Shown: positions 17,288 to 27,623, counted from the stretch's first letter. The stretch is DNA of 64,000 nucleotides from Cellulophaga fucicola (GCF_900119145.1 NZ_FPIY01000001.1:992001-1056000), one strand, 5' to 3'. A program made the numbers and translations. The notes: generated by a model from the sequence alone, not told the origin.

Positions 17288-20200
17288 TTATATGGAAAGA
17301 TTTAAACCTAAAATAAACTGTCTTGACACTGGGTAAAAACCATAATCAATTCCACTAGAAAAGACATCTAATTTTCCGTCTTGATTAACACCTTGCGCTG
17401 CTGGATCAAAACCAGTATATTTTGTAAATGTAAAAGCGTTATTTACAGATCCATATATACGTAGTTTACTTACTCCTATTTTCTCTAAAAATTCATCTGG
17501 TAAGGAATAACCTAACTGTATATTTTGTATTCTTAAGAATGATGCGTCTTCAACAAAAAAGTCTGAAAACAATCTGTTTGTTGTAGCACCTATTGTTGCT
17601 CTTGGAACTGTATTACTTGTACCTTCCCCTGTCCATCTATTTAAATAAAGATTAGACCTATTTATATTAGGTTGATCTCTCTCGTAATTACGAACCATTT
17701 CTTTACCTAGTTCTGCATACATATAGGTTCCAAAATCTAAGTTTTTGTAATTAATTCTTAAATTAAGTCCCATTATATAATCTGCTTGTGCTTTTCCTAA
17801 ATTTGTTCTGTCTGCAATGGTAATTTCACCATCATTGTTAGTATCTACATACTTTAAATCTCCTGGAGAAGCAGCAGACCCTAAACCTGCTTGTGATGGT
17901 GCTGCATCAACTTCTGCCTGATTCTGAAAAACACCATCGGTTTTAAGCCCATAAAAATACCCTATTGGTTGTCCAACTTCCATTCTTGTAATTGATGGCT
18001 GGCCAACACTGAAAGAACCACCTTCCGAAATAATATCATTACTAACAGATGTAACCTCGCCATCTACTTTTGTAACATTATAGCTAAGATCTAGAGATAA
18101 ATTTTCTGAAAAGTTCTCTTTATAATTTACGAAGAACTCTATACCTTTTGTTCGTGTTGTACCAGCATTAACTGTTGGTAAACCTGCTCCTGGTGCAGAA
18201 GCTCCTAAAATACCAGATACTGGGAAATTAGCAATTAACAAATCGTTTCTGTCTTCTAAAAAGTAATCTGCTGTAATTTGTATTTTATTATTAAACAAGT
18301 TAAGGTCTAAACCAATGTCTAACTTATCTGCAGTTTCCCAAGTAGCATCAGGATTTGGAATTCTACCGTTTGCTGTACCTGTTACTAGACCACCGTTTAA
18401 TACATATGTAGCTTCACCACTAAGTAATGCTCTGTACAAATCGTCACCAACATTGTTCCCTAAAGAACCGTAACTAGCTCTAAGTTTTAGAAAATTAATT
18501 ACATCTGAATCTTCTAAAAATGATTCCTCCGAAAGAATCCATCCTGCTGTTGCAGATGAAAAATAATCTATTCTGTTGTCTGGTGCAAAATCTGATGCTC
18601 CGTCTCTACGAATCATTGCTGATAAGAAATACTTACCTTCATAATCGTATTGTAATCTTCCAAAGAATGAAGACAATCGTGTATCATAAATGTAAGAGCT
18701 ACTTGTTTTTGCTTCACTTAAACCATTTGCTAAAGATATATCTGCAAATTCCCATTCATTATTAGGAACATCAAAACCAGTTCCTTGTAAATTATCTCCC
18801 CAAGCTCTTTGTGCACTTGTACCTATAGTAAAACTAGTATTGTGTTTTTCTGCAAAGTTTTTGTTGTAAGTAACAAAAGTATCCCAAGTATAAGAATTGT
18901 TTGTATTTTTTGTTTGGGTTACACTACTACGGTCTGTATTAAACACTTTACCAGAACCATAATTTACTATTGGTGCAAATATTTTTTGAGTGTCTTTATA
19001 TGATTTTAACCCGATACGAGATGTAATTTTTAATCCGTCTATTGGCTCATAATCTAATTGAAAAGTACCCTCTACAGAACTACCGTCGTATTTATTATAA
19101 GTATTTGCTATTTGCGATAGCGGATTAATAACCTCATTACCTAAAAAACCTGAAACATCTTCTTGATCTAATGCATATGTTGGTGCGTAATTAAGTGCAT
19201 TAAACAAAGGAGAACCCAGTGCATTCTCTCCAATTGTTTTTCTATTATTATTAAAGTAGTTTGCAGATGTAGTAAACTTTAGTTTATCACTAAGATCAAA
19301 ACCAAGTTTAACTTTAACGTTTCCTCTACTAAAATTAGATTTATCGCTAGCAATAATACCATCTTGTTCTAAAAAGGAACCTCCAAAATAATAGGTGCTT
19401 TTTTCTCCTCCACCAGTAACAGAAATACTATGATTGGTAATAGGAGCAGTATCAAAAAGCTGGTCTTGCCAGTCAGTACCTGTTCCTAAATTGCTTACAT
19501 TAGGATAAGGTAAATTACTGCCATTTGCAGCATAACTTTCATTTAATAAAAGACCATATTCTGTAGCATTTAAATAAGGTAACTGACGTGTAGTTTGTTG
19601 TATACCTGTATAACCGTTATAATTTATTTTAATTGCCGAATTTTTTCTTCCGCTTTTTGTTGTTACTAAAACAACTCCGTTTGCGCCTTCTATACCATAA
19701 ATAGCAGCCTGCGCATCTTTTAGAATAGAAAAAGATTCTATATCACTTGGGTTTATACTGTTTAAATCTCCTTTGTAACCATCTATAACTACCAATGGTC
19801 CATTGTCTCCATTAGAGTTTATACCTCTAATAGTAATGTTAAACTGACCGCCTGGAGATCCTGATGGCGCTGTAACTGACACTCCAGCAGAAGTTCCTTG
19901 TAATGCTTGCGCAGCATCTACAGGTCGTAACTCCTCTATTGTTTCTGAACTTACAATAGATACAGCTCCGGTTATGTCTTTTTTCTTTTGTCCTCCATAA
20001 CCTATAACAACTACTTCATCTAACTTAGATACATCCTCTATAAGAACAATATCTATTTTTTGTTGATTGTTTACCTTAATTTCTTGGCTAACATAACCCA
20101 AGTAACTAAATTGAAGTATTGCATTTTCTGGGACATCTTTAATGGTATAATTACCATCAAAATCTGATACCACTCCTTTAATAGAGTTTTTTATAATAAT

Positions 20201-20323
20201 ATTAACTCCAGGAATTGGTAACCCTGTTCCTTGTTCTGTAATAGTACCCGAAACACTGCTTTGTTGCGCGTAGGATACCATACAAAAACTAAAGATTAAT
20301 AGTAAGGTGAGTTTTGTTTTCAT
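17288..20323 (-). CDS. susC: SusC/RagA family TonB-linked outer membrane transporter
   Basis: A 1011-residue TonB-dependent transporter of the SusC type. After a signal peptide (to about residue 20) it has a carboxypeptidase-regulatory-like domain (about 24-100), the SusC motif DEVVVIGYG, a plug domain (about 115-225, with ...RGINSNGDNGPLVVIDG) and a long outer membrane beta barrel. It imports oligosaccharides bound by SusD, driven by TonB. As first gene of the susC-susD-SGBP-GH16-GH3 operon it follows a TAnnTTTG-type promoter. The SusD partner and GH16/GH3 enzymes point to laminarin or a similar beta-1,3-glucan as substrate. Confidence 0.95.
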   Translation of the reverse strand: MKTKLTLLLIFSFCMVSYAQQSSVSGTITEQGTGLPIPGVNIIIKNSIKGVVSDFDGNYTIKDVPENAILQFSYLGYVSQEIKVNNQQKIDIVLIEDVSKLDEVVVIGYGGQKKKDITGAVSIVSSETIEELRPVDAAQALQGTSAGVSVTAPSGSPGGQFNITIRGINSNGDNGPLVVIDGYKGDLNSINPSDIESFSILKDAQAAIYGIEGANGVVLVTTKSGRKNSAIKINYNGYTGIQQTTRQLPYLNATEYGLLLNESYAANGSNLPYPNVSNLGTGTDWQDQLFDTAPITNHSISVTGGGEKSTYYFGGSFLEQDGIIASDKSNFSRGNVKVKLGFDLSDKLKFTTSANYFNNNRKTIGENALGSPLFNALNYAPTYALDQEDVSGFLGNEVINPLSQIANTYNKYDGSSVEGTFQLDYEPIDGLKITSRIGLKSYKDTQKIFAPIVNYGSGKVFNTDRSSVTQTKNTNNSYTWDTFVTYNKNFAEKHNTSFTIGTSAQRAWGDNLQGTGFDVPNNEWEFADISLANGLSEAKTSSSYIYDTRLSSFFGRLQYDYEGKYFLSAMIRRDGASDFAPDNRIDYFSSATAGWILSEESFLEDSDVINFLKLRASYGSLGNNVGDDLYRALLSGEATYVLNGGLVTGTANGRIPNPDATWETADKLDIGLDLNLFNNKIQITADYFLEDRNDLLIANFPVSGILGASAPGAGLPTVNAGTTRTKGIEFFVNYKENFSENLSLDLSYNVTKVDGEVTSVSNDIISEGGSFSVGQPSITRMEVGQPIGYFYGLKTDGVFQNQAEVDAAPSQAGLGSAASPGDLKYVDTNNDGEITIADRTNLGKAQADYIMGLNLRINYKNLDFGTYMYAELGKEMVRNYERDQPNINRSNLYLNRWTGEGTSNTVPRATIGATTNRLFSDFFVEDASFLRIQNIQLGYSLPDEFLEKIGVSKLRIYGSVNNAFTFTKYTGFDPAAQGVNQDGKLDVFSSGIDYGFYPVSRQFILGLNLSI

Positions 20324-20345
20324 AAATATAGTTTTGTTGTATTCT

Positions 20346-20353
20346 CAAATTTA
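20346..20353 (-). promoter_or_regulatory. -7 box of the polysaccharide utilisation operon
   Basis: On the minus strand this reads TAAATTTG, matching TAnnTTTG, 23 nt before the susC start. I see no clear -33 box, as might be expected if a regulator is needed. The rest of the 240-nt gap holds no gene. Confidence 0.45.
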
Positions 20354-20549
20354 AAACACTTTGTTAATGATTTCTTAAAAGAAACCACTACAAAAAACAT
20401 ACACAGCAAAAAAAATCCTCTTAAAATAACAATATCACATAAACTAAGCTATATATACTAGCAAAATAGGGCGTTATCATAATATTTTAGTAATATGCTA
20501 AAATCACAAAAAATATACTAATGTTGTGGTGTTGTATAGGTAAATTTAA

Positions 20550-20572
20550 GAGTTGTAGTAGTATTACAACTC
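20550..20572 (-). terminator. hairpin over the stop codon of the propeller-LuxR gene
   Basis: An 8-bp perfect inverted repeat (GAGTTGTA / TACAACTC, 7-nt loop) spans the stop codon at 20564-20566. Reading on the minus strand it is followed by a TTAAATTT stretch. It probably limits read-through from the regulator gene into susC, but the T-tract is poor. Confidence 0.45.
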
Positions 20573-23362
20573 AAGAATATAGTTTGTTAAACTGGTTTCA
20601 TGGGGTAAATTCATCTTTTTTCGCAAACGATATCGTTTTACCTCTACACTTCTAGAAGAAATATTAAGTAAAGGAGCTATTTCTTTAGAAGATAAATTTA
20701 GCCTAAGATAAGCGCACAACTTTAAATCATTAGGAGTTAATGTATTGTGCTTTGTTTTAATTTTATTTAAGAAATCTTTGTCTGCATTATTAAAGGCTTC
20801 CTGAAAAAATTTCCAATCGTCTGTATTGTTTATATTCTTATCTATAATTTTAAGAACAGCAGCTACATTACTATCTAATTTAGCTTTTGTAAGTTCTTTT
20901 TTTATAGTATTTAAGAATTCATTTTTCTTAATTATGCTCATTGTAGATATAGCCAACTCTCTGTTCTTATTTTCTATATCTAGCTTTAGCTTTTCATTAG
21001 TTAACTGCGTTAACTGTTGCTTATTTTCTAACTCTTTTCTAGATAATTTTCTTTGTGTGTTTAGCAACACTCGTTTTTGTTGCTTTTTATAATACAAGTC
21101 TATTGCTTTAAATAAAAACAAACATAAAATAACATAAATGCAAATAGCTATATTAGATAAGTAAAAAGGTCTTTCTATTGTAAATTTATAACTCGCAGTA
21201 TTTGTTGTGTTATTTCCAGAATTTCCTCTTACATTAAAAGTATACTCGCCATAGGGTAGGTTTTCAAATAATTGTGATGTATTCTGTGTCCAACTAGACC
21301 ATTTGTCTGACAATCCTAATAATTGATACTGATACTTGTTTTTTACTATTGTATTAAAAAAGGGAAAACTATAATGAAACTCAATATTATTTTGCTTGTT
21401 CTTTAAATCTATAGTTCCTATGTTGCTTATTTTAAATTTAGGCTCATCAATTTTATACACCTCTATAGCATCTATATTTATATTTAAGTCTATGGTATTA
21501 GACTTATTTAAATTATTAAGAACCAAATAACCATTAGAAGTACCTATTAAATAGTTGTTATTATCTACTTGGGTCATATTCTCAAAACCAGCAACACTAT
21601 TCACTAAGTTTTTATCTATTGGTATATTAATTAGTTTAGGTTTATTACTTATTGTACCATTACTAATTATAGAAATATTATCATCGCTATACCTCCACAA
21701 TTTTGTAGTGTCTTCCTTTATATTCATTAAGGTAGTAAGCCTATTGTAATTAGAAAAAAGACTCGTATAAAGAGTGTCTTTTTTAAATTCTTTATCAACT
21801 AATTTATATACACCTGTAGACGATGCATACAATAGCTCTTTATTAAATTTTATTATATTAGAACCATTACCAATATCTGAAAATTTAAGCTGTTTTTGTT
21901 CTAAAATTTCATCAAAATTAGAATCTACTTTTAGCTTATACAACCCTTTTAATTCGTGATTTACATAAATTGTAGTATCTATTGTTTCAAAAAAACGACT
22001 AGACATATTTAAACCTTTTAATTGATTTCTATATGTCCATTTATTATTTTCCTTTTTAAGGATATGTAACCCTTTATAGTTTCCTTGTAAAATAAGTTCT
22101 TTACTATTGTTTATAGGCTTAAAGTCCCAAGTACCCGGAACTGTATCTATAAGCTGTTTTATAGCATTATTTTCTATAATTAAGGTTCCTTTATCGTGAC
22201 CACAAAACAATGTGTTATCTATACTTTTTAACATCCATACTTGCCCTTTGGTACCTTCTATAAAATTAAAACTTGTTGCTTTGTTCCTGTTTTTATAAAA
22301 AACTCCTTGATTGGTTCCAATGTATAAAAAATCATTATGAACTAATGAAGTATATATAGTTCCTAATTTACCATCGTTATCTGTATAAACTCTAAACCTA
22401 GAAGAATTATTGATATAGTTTATACCATTATCTAGTCCAAGCCATATATTTTTATAATTATCTTCAAATAAAGAAAGTACCGTATTGTTACTAATACCCT
22501 TTTGTCTATTAAGTTTATATTTTAGGCTACCATCAGGATTTAAAAAGTAAACTCCGTTAGAGATTGTGCCTATTACGATATTGCCATTTTTAAGTTTTAT
22601 GGCATTGTACACACTAAGCTTATCGGTATCTAATGGAGTTTCCCATTTTATAGCTTGGTTATTTACAAATCTATAAAACCCTTTATTCTCTGTTAAATAA
22701 AGCAACTCATTTTCTCTTTCTAGTATTGTAATTATCTTATTTTCTTTAAAAAATGGCTCATCATTTACTACAGTTCCTTTTCCATTTTTAATTTTAAAAA
22801 GCCCACCACCCAGTTCTTGGTAGTATACATTGTTATTTACATTAATTATTTTACCTATAGAAGTTTTTGCCTCTATAAGTCTAACCTTTTGATTCTTTAA
22901 ATTGATTAAATAAATTCTAGATAGTGATTGAAAAATTAACCAATCGTCTACATATTCTATATTCCAAAATTGTTCACCTTCAATTAATTCTAGATTGAAA
23001 ATTTCTTTTAAGGAGTAATATTCTAAAACACCAAGTTTATTTTTTTGCCAGTAACCAAAATCCATAAAACTGCCTGTAAAAACTTTATTATCTATAGCTT
23101 TTACAGAGCGTACAATAGATTTGTTAGGAACAGCGTAAAGTTTCCATTCTGCTCCATTATACTCTAATAAACCACCATTATTAGCTACATATATTAAATT
23201 GTCTGCACTTTGCGATATGTCCCAATTCTGATTTTCTGCACCATATTCTTGGGGTGTAACTATTTTTATTGGAGGTAACTCTTGTGCTTTTAGATTATTA
23301 AAAATCAGAAAACACAAAATAGAACAGCAAGTTTTATATAAAAGTAAAGTTTTGGTAGGCAT
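20564..23362 (-). CDS. one-protein sensor regulator: beta-propeller, Y_Y_Y domain, transmembrane helix, LuxR-type HTH
   Basis: The frame opens at 23410, but the ATG at 23362 is preferred because it puts a signal peptide (MPTKTLLLYKTCC...NLKAQ) at the N-terminus; the protein is then 932 residues. It has a long periplasmic two-component-regulator-type propeller (repeats such as NNTVLSLFEDNYKNIWLGLD), a Y_Y_Y domain (about residues 640-720 of the full frame), one membrane helix (IAICIYVILCLFLF), a coiled-coil stretch, and a C-terminal LuxR/GerE helix-turn-helix (LSSKEIAPLLNISSRSVEVKRYRLRKKM). There is no kinase or receiver domain. It likely senses a glucan fragment and directly regulates the adjacent susC operon. 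Confidence 0.88.
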   Translation of the reverse strand: MPTKTLLLYKTCCSILCFLIFNNLKAQELPPIKIVTPQEYGAENQNWDISQSADNLIYVANNGGLLEYNGAEWKLYAVPNKSIVRSVKAIDNKVFTGSFMDFGYWQKNKLGVLEYYSLKEIFNLELIEGEQFWNIEYVDDWLIFQSLSRIYLINLKNQKVRLIEAKTSIGKIINVNNNVYYQELGGGLFKIKNGKGTVVNDEPFFKENKIITILERENELLYLTENKGFYRFVNNQAIKWETPLDTDKLSVYNAIKLKNGNIVIGTISNGVYFLNPDGSLKYKLNRQKGISNNTVLSLFEDNYKNIWLGLDNGINYINNSSRFRVYTDNDGKLGTIYTSLVHNDFLYIGTNQGVFYKNRNKATSFNFIEGTKGQVWMLKSIDNTLFCGHDKGTLIIENNAIKQLIDTVPGTWDFKPINNSKELILQGNYKGLHILKKENNKWTYRNQLKGLNMSSRFFETIDTTIYVNHELKGLYKLKVDSNFDEILEQKQLKFSDIGNGSNIIKFNKELLYASSTGVYKLVDKEFKKDTLYTSLFSNYNRLTTLMNIKEDTTKLWRYSDDNISIISNGTISNKPKLINIPIDKNLVNSVAGFENMTQVDNNNYLIGTSNGYLVLNNLNKSNTIDLNINIDAIEVYKIDEPKFKISNIGTIDLKNKQNNIEFHYSFPFFNTIVKNKYQYQLLGLSDKWSSWTQNTSQLFENLPYGEYTFNVRGNSGNNTTNTASYKFTIERPFYLSNIAICIYVILCLFLFKAIDLYYKKQQKRVLLNTQRKLSRKELENKQQLTQLTNEKLKLDIENKNRELAISTMSIIKKNEFLNTIKKELTKAKLDSNVAAVLKIIDKNINNTDDWKFFQEAFNNADKDFLNKIKTKHNTLTPNDLKLCAYLRLNLSSKEIAPLLNISSRSVEVKRYRLRKKMNLPHETSLTNYILEL

Positions 23363-23448
23363 ATAAAAATAGTATGCTACAATATACAATTTTAAGTATT
23401 TAAAGACCAAAAAACCGAAGTGCTATTATTAGTAAACCTTGAATAAGA

Positions 23449-24435
23449 TTATATTAAATTAGTAACTTCATTTTCTAAAATTTCTTCTAAAGTAAGATGA
23501 TCAGATATGGACACAAAATTAATATGCTGTGCTAGTTTTTTATCTAAATTCCAATACACAACAACGTAACCATTTATTGGCGAAACATAGACTCCTTTTT
23601 CTGCTTCTTTAACTTCTTTTGCTGTTCTTTTGTTCTGTGTATATTCTACATAGATAACTCTGCCAAAATCGGCCTTATTTACAAAGGTACTATAGTAATT
23701 GTGCAACATTAATTTTGAATCTAATTTTGCTAAATAGTGCTCAATTTTAACTTTAATAGCATCTCTTGTTTCGTTAAAATTTGTATCATCTTCCTTTAAC
23801 TTAATATCTTTTAAAAGCCACACACCGTTTTCTTGCGATACATAATGTATTAGATTAGGAAATGCATTATCTAAAAAGTTTAATTCTAATTTAAAACTAT
23901 GGTAGTACCCAAATTTGTCTGTATCCTCTTTACTAAATAAATCTATAAAATAGTGTTCTTTTTCTAGCACTTCTGCTTCTGCATAACTTTTATCAAAAGT
24001 TAAAGTAACAAGCTCATAATCCCAATCTAGGCTAACGCCAAGTGGTTTCATTTTATCCAAAATTATAGCCTGTGACGCTACAACTTCTTGTTTTTGTATA
24101 TACTCTTCATGGAAAGATAAGCCGTCTGGATACATTGACTTTACATCTTTTTGAGTTGCAATTTCGCTAGCATCAAAAGTTAAATACATTTCTACTTTTG
24201 GGTTTTCAACTTTATTTATTACAGCTTTAAAACAATTAGGGTTCATTGTTGCCGTATTAAAAAACCTGTATAAATCGGTATACTTTAAATCCGTACCATA
24301 ATTAGCTTTTAAAAAAGCTTCTAGGTTTTTAGCTGCTACTTTATTAGATAACATATACTTAGATTTTACTCCATAAAAAAGTAGAACAAGTAAAACTAAA
24401 ATTCCTATCACTATTTCTTTAAATCCTATATCCAT
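23449..24435 (-). CDS. membrane-anchored protein of unknown function
   Basis: A 328-residue protein with an N-terminal membrane helix (about residues 9-25, IVIGILVLLVLLFYGVKSKY) and a large soluble part of mixed helices and strands. No known motif is visible. It lies 86 nt before the propeller-LuxR regulator on the same strand and 56 nt after the YcaQ-like gene, so it may be in either transcript. It is probably not part of the sugar locus, though this cannot be decided from sequence. Confidence 0.6.
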   Translation of the reverse strand: MDIGFKEIVIGILVLLVLLFYGVKSKYMLSNKVAAKNLEAFLKANYGTDLKYTDLYRFFNTATMNPNCFKAVINKVENPKVEMYLTFDASEIATQKDVKSMYPDGLSFHEEYIQKQEVVASQAIILDKMKPLGVSLDWDYELVTLTFDKSYAEAEVLEKEHYFIDLFSKEDTDKFGYYHSFKLELNFLDNAFPNLIHYVSQENGVWLLKDIKLKEDDTNFNETRDAIKVKIEHYLAKLDSKLMLHNYYSTFVNKADFGRVIYVEYTQNKRTAKEVKEAEKGVYVSPINGYVVVYWNLDKKLAQHINFVSISDHLTLEEILENEVTNLI

Positions 24436-24491
24436 AAAGTCAAATGTACTATTTCATTTTCTGTTTACAACCCCAGTTTTCAGTGAGGATT

Positions 24492-25688
24492 TTAGCGCAA
24501 TAATTTATTTAAAATCGATTTAAAACTAGCAGGACTAGTATTTTCTATTTTTATCTTAACACAGTCATTAAACAGCATAAAAGCTTTTAATTCTTGAGCC
24601 AAAGCCATAGCAAAATCTTCTACATCTTTTAAACTAGACTCTAAAAAAAGATGATGTATTAGTAAAACACCAGAGCTTCTATCTGCTTTGCAATCTACTC
24701 TAGCAACCAAATCTGTGTTCCATAAAATAGGCAGTACAAAATAGCCATATTTCCTTTTTTCTTTGGGTACATAACATTCTAACAAATAATTAAAGTTAAA
24801 AATATCTTGCATTCGTTTTCTCTGAATTACCAAATTATCAAAAGGAGAAAGAATCTTCAAATTACCTTTTTTTAAAGGGTTATTTAGCATTTCTAAAACA
24901 GAAGGCAATGCATAGTAACTTATATCATTTATTTTTAATTCTAGCACATCACCATTTAAAACCATTGCTTTTAAGGTTGCAATTATATGCTGTTTGGTGT
25001 TTTTAAGCAAATATGCCATTTCTGCTGCTTGTCCTACTCCATTAGCTTTTAAATACTTGGTAATTATAAATGTAAAATACTCTTTTTGTGTAGGTAAAGA
25101 GGTATCTATACCTTCTGGCAATACCAGTTCTGTAATATTATATACTTTATGAAAATTAACTCTAGAGCTTATCATTAATTTACCTTCCATATATAAGTTC
25201 TCTAAGGCTTGTTTAGCTGGTTTAGTTGCCCAATCTCCTACTTTTTTGCCTTTTCCATCAAAATCTTTAGCCATTAAAGGACCTTCATTTTTAATTCGCT
25301 CTAAAACTGAGTTCATTAATTTAGTATCCTTTTTGTACCAGTGTTTTTGTTCTCCACTTTTAATAGCTTCTTTACGTGGCAACGTAAATCTATAGTCTTT
25401 AATAGGCAAATATGCTGCTGCGTGAGACCAATACTCAAAAACATCTTTACTCGCCACCAAATCTGTTAAATGCTGTTTTCTATAGTTTTGGTTTCTGTTC
25501 CAAATAGTATGGTGGTGTGCGCGTGCTATTGTAGAAATTGTATCTATCTGTATATACCCTAAATGTTCTATTGCAAAAAGTGTAGCGTCTATGTCTGTAC
25601 CTATTTGTTTTGTTACTGGTAACTGCTGTGACTGTACTACTATTTTTCTGGCATCTTCTAGAGATAAAAATTCTATTTTATGCTGCAT
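24492..25688 (-). CDS. ycaQ: winged-helix protein of the YcaQ (HTH_42) DNA glycosylase family
   Basis: A 398-residue protein of the YcaQ/AlkX family. The N-terminal LSLEDARKIVVQSQ and GYIQIDTISTIARAHHHTIWNRN stretch and the later LSPFDNLVIQRKRMQDIFNF...YFVLPILW block are typical; the QIDT and SPFDNL motifs are signature positions. YcaQ in E. coli opens DNA interstrand crosslinks by cutting N-glycosidic bonds. The protein is about full length. It starts 160 nt from the divergent histidine kinase gene. Homologs in this phylum usually carry the same role, but the substrate is not shown here. Confidence 0.85.
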   Translation of the reverse strand: MQHKIEFLSLEDARKIVVQSQQLPVTKQIGTDIDATLFAIEHLGYIQIDTISTIARAHHHTIWNRNQNYRKQHLTDLVASKDVFEYWSHAAAYLPIKDYRFTLPRKEAIKSGEQKHWYKKDTKLMNSVLERIKNEGPLMAKDFDGKGKKVGDWATKPAKQALENLYMEGKLMISSRVNFHKVYNITELVLPEGIDTSLPTQKEYFTFIITKYLKANGVGQAAEMAYLLKNTKQHIIATLKAMVLNGDVLELKINDISYYALPSVLEMLNNPLKKGNLKILSPFDNLVIQRKRMQDIFNFNYLLECYVPKEKRKYGYFVLPILWNTDLVARVDCKADRSSGVLLIHHLFLESSLKDVEDFAMALAQELKAFMLFNDCVKIKIENTSPASFKSILNKLLR

Positions 25689-25818
25689 ACGATCTTACTT
25701 CTTCTTAATTATTCTAGCTACTAAATATACTGTTATATAACTGCTAGGCAAATATGATTTAAGAAAATTAAATACCGTTGTTATCTCCCTAAAAAAGCAG
25801 TACTTATTTAATAAACTT

Positions 25819-25826
25819 TATCTTTG
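25819..25826 (+). promoter_or_regulatory. -7 box before the histidine kinase gene
   Basis: TATCTTTG matches TAnnTTTG and is followed by GC, a frequent extension. The transcript would begin about 16-20 nt before the TTG start at 25849. No convincing -33 box is seen. Confidence 0.4.
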
Positions 25827-25848
25827 CTTAAACCTAAAAAAAATACAT

Positions 25849-26931
25849 TTGGGAGTTTTAACTACAAAAAAAATTAGCAGTACAAAGCAGCATTTAATAT
25901 GTGTGTTATTAATTGTTTTCTTATCTGTATTATCTTATTCTTTTAAAGATATTATTGGGTATCGTGTTGTTGCTTTAATATTACTGTTAGCAGTTTCTAT
26001 TTCTGCTATTTTATTTGATATTTTACCTGTTATTGTAACTGCATTATTAAGTGCTTTAATTCTTAACTTCTTTTTTATACCGCCTACTTTAACGCTGCAT
26101 ATAGATACTGCAGAAGATATTTTAATGTTTGCAATGTACTTTGTAATTGCTTTAATAAATGGTGTGTTAACCTATAAAATAAGACAGTTTGAAATTAAAA
26201 AGCAAAACGAAATTGAGAACGAAAAAACAATAGCACTTTACAACACTATACTAAATTCTCTATCGCACGAATTACGTACTCCTATTTCTGCAATAATTGG
26301 TGCTATTGATACTATTACAGATAAAAACATAAAGTTATCATCTGAAAATAAAATTGAATTATATAGTGAAATTGAATTGGCATCTAACCGTTTAAACAGA
26401 CAAGTAGAAAACCTTTTGAGTATGAGTCGCCTAGAAGCAAAAACTATTAAACCAATTTATGATTGGTTTGATATTGATGAGCTTATTTTTAGTGTCTTAA
26501 AAGAAAATAAAAAAGACGCTACCAACCATACTATTACCTACACTCCTGAAGAAGATTTGCCTTTAGTTAAAATTGATGGCGGACTCCTAGAAACAATGTT
26601 GCACAACCTAATACACAATGCGTTGCAACACACACCAAACGAAACAACAATTACTGTTTCTGCAACGTGTAAAAACAATGCATTAACTATTGTAGTTGCA
26701 GATAATGGTATTGGTTTTCCTAAAAATACCAAACAACACGTATTTAATAAATTTTACAAATTAAACACCAAAAATACAGGTGGTACTGGTTTAGGCTTGT
26801 CTATTGTTAAAGGGTTTACAGAGGCACTAAATGGTTCTATTGAATTAAAAAATATAAAACCTAAAGGAGCTAAATTTACAGTAACTATACCTGTAGAGAT
26901 TTCTTCTATAAAAGTTTTAGAAAATGAATAA
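25849..26931 (+). CDS. kdpD: sensor histidine kinase, KdpD C-terminal type (DUF4118 membrane module)
   Basis: A 360-residue kinase starting at TTG (no in-frame ATG lies between the -7 box and the membrane region, so TTG is the best choice). Four closely spaced membrane helices (about residues 16-108) form a DUF4118-like module. A HisKA domain has phospho-acceptor H140 in LSHELRTP, and the HATPase domain shows NALQHTPN, DNGIGFP and GTGLGLSIVKG. This equals the C-terminal half of KdpD; the N-terminal KdpD/universal-stress part is absent. It overlaps the response regulator gene by 8 nt and lies just before a Trk/Ktr transporter, so it probably responds to potassium or osmotic state. Confidence 0.85.
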   Translation: MGVLTTKKISSTKQHLICVLLIVFLSVLSYSFKDIIGYRVVALILLLAVSISAILFDILPVIVTALLSALILNFFFIPPTLTLHIDTAEDILMFAMYFVIALINGVLTYKIRQFEIKKQNEIENEKTIALYNTILNSLSHELRTPISAIIGAIDTITDKNIKLSSENKIELYSEIELASNRLNRQVENLLSMSRLEAKTIKPIYDWFDIDELIFSVLKENKKDATNHTITYTPEEDLPLVKIDGGLLETMLHNLIHNALQHTPNETTITVSATCKNNALTIVVADNGIGFPKNTKQHVFNKFYKLNTKNTGGTGLGLSIVKGFTEALNGSIELKNIKPKGAKFTVTIPVEISSIKVLENE

Positions 26932-27601
26932 AGCACAAGTACTAATTATAGATGACGAGCCACAAATTAGAAAATTACTCCAGATAAATTTAGAGAGTAA
27001 TGAGTATAAAGTGTTACAGGCAGATACAGCTAAAGAAGGCATTACACTTGCTGCTAGCCACTTACCAGACGCTATTCTGCTAGACATTGGTTTGCCAGAT
27101 AAAAACGGACATATTGTACTTAAAGAATTAAGAGAATGGTACAACAACCCTATTATTATTTTGTCTGTGCAAGACAGTGAAATAGATATTGTAAAAGCAC
27201 TAGACAATGGTGCAAACGACTATTTAACTAAGCCTTTTAGAACGGGTGAATTGTTAGCAAGATTAAGATCTGCAATACGTAGCAATCAAAACATAGAGAA
27301 TAATTCTTGCATTACCACAGGAGATTTAGAGATAGATTTGGTTGCTCGCACAGTGAAAAAGAATAATGAAATAGTAAAATTAACTTCTACCGAGTATAAT
27401 CTACTGGCTCTCTTTGCTAAAAACGATGGTAAAGTATTAACACACCAATATATACTTAAAGAGGTTTGGGGTAACGGTTATAGTACAGAAACACAATACT
27501 TAAGAGTCTTTGTAGGTAACCTTAGAAAAAAAATTGAAGACAATCCTAATAATCCACATTATATTATTACAGAAAGTGGTGTTGGTTACCGATTTGAGTA
27601 A
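26924..27601 (+). CDS. kdpE: OmpR-family response regulator, KdpE-like
   Basis: A 225-residue response regulator with a receiver domain (about residues 3-118; phospho-acceptor D54 in LLDIGLPD, acidic pair DDEP, Lys in NDYLTKPF) and an OmpR/PhoB winged helix (about 130-225, VLTHQYILKEVWG, LRVFVGNLRKKIE). It overlaps the kinase gene by 8 nt. KdpE normally controls the kdpFABC ATPase, but no kdp ATPase genes are visible here; the genes that follow encode a Trk/Ktr system. The likely operator is a large inverted repeat just downstream of this gene. Confidence 0.9.
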   Translation: MNKAQVLIIDDEPQIRKLLQINLESNEYKVLQADTAKEGITLAASHLPDAILLDIGLPDKNGHIVLKELREWYNNPIIILSVQDSEIDIVKALDNGANDYLTKPFRTGELLARLRSAIRSNQNIENNSCITTGDLEIDLVARTVKKNNEIVKLTSTEYNLLALFAKNDGKVLTHQYILKEVWGNGYSTETQYLRVFVGNLRKKIEDNPNNPHYIITESGVGYRFE

Positions 27602-27623
27602 TCTTTATAAAATCTTTATATCT

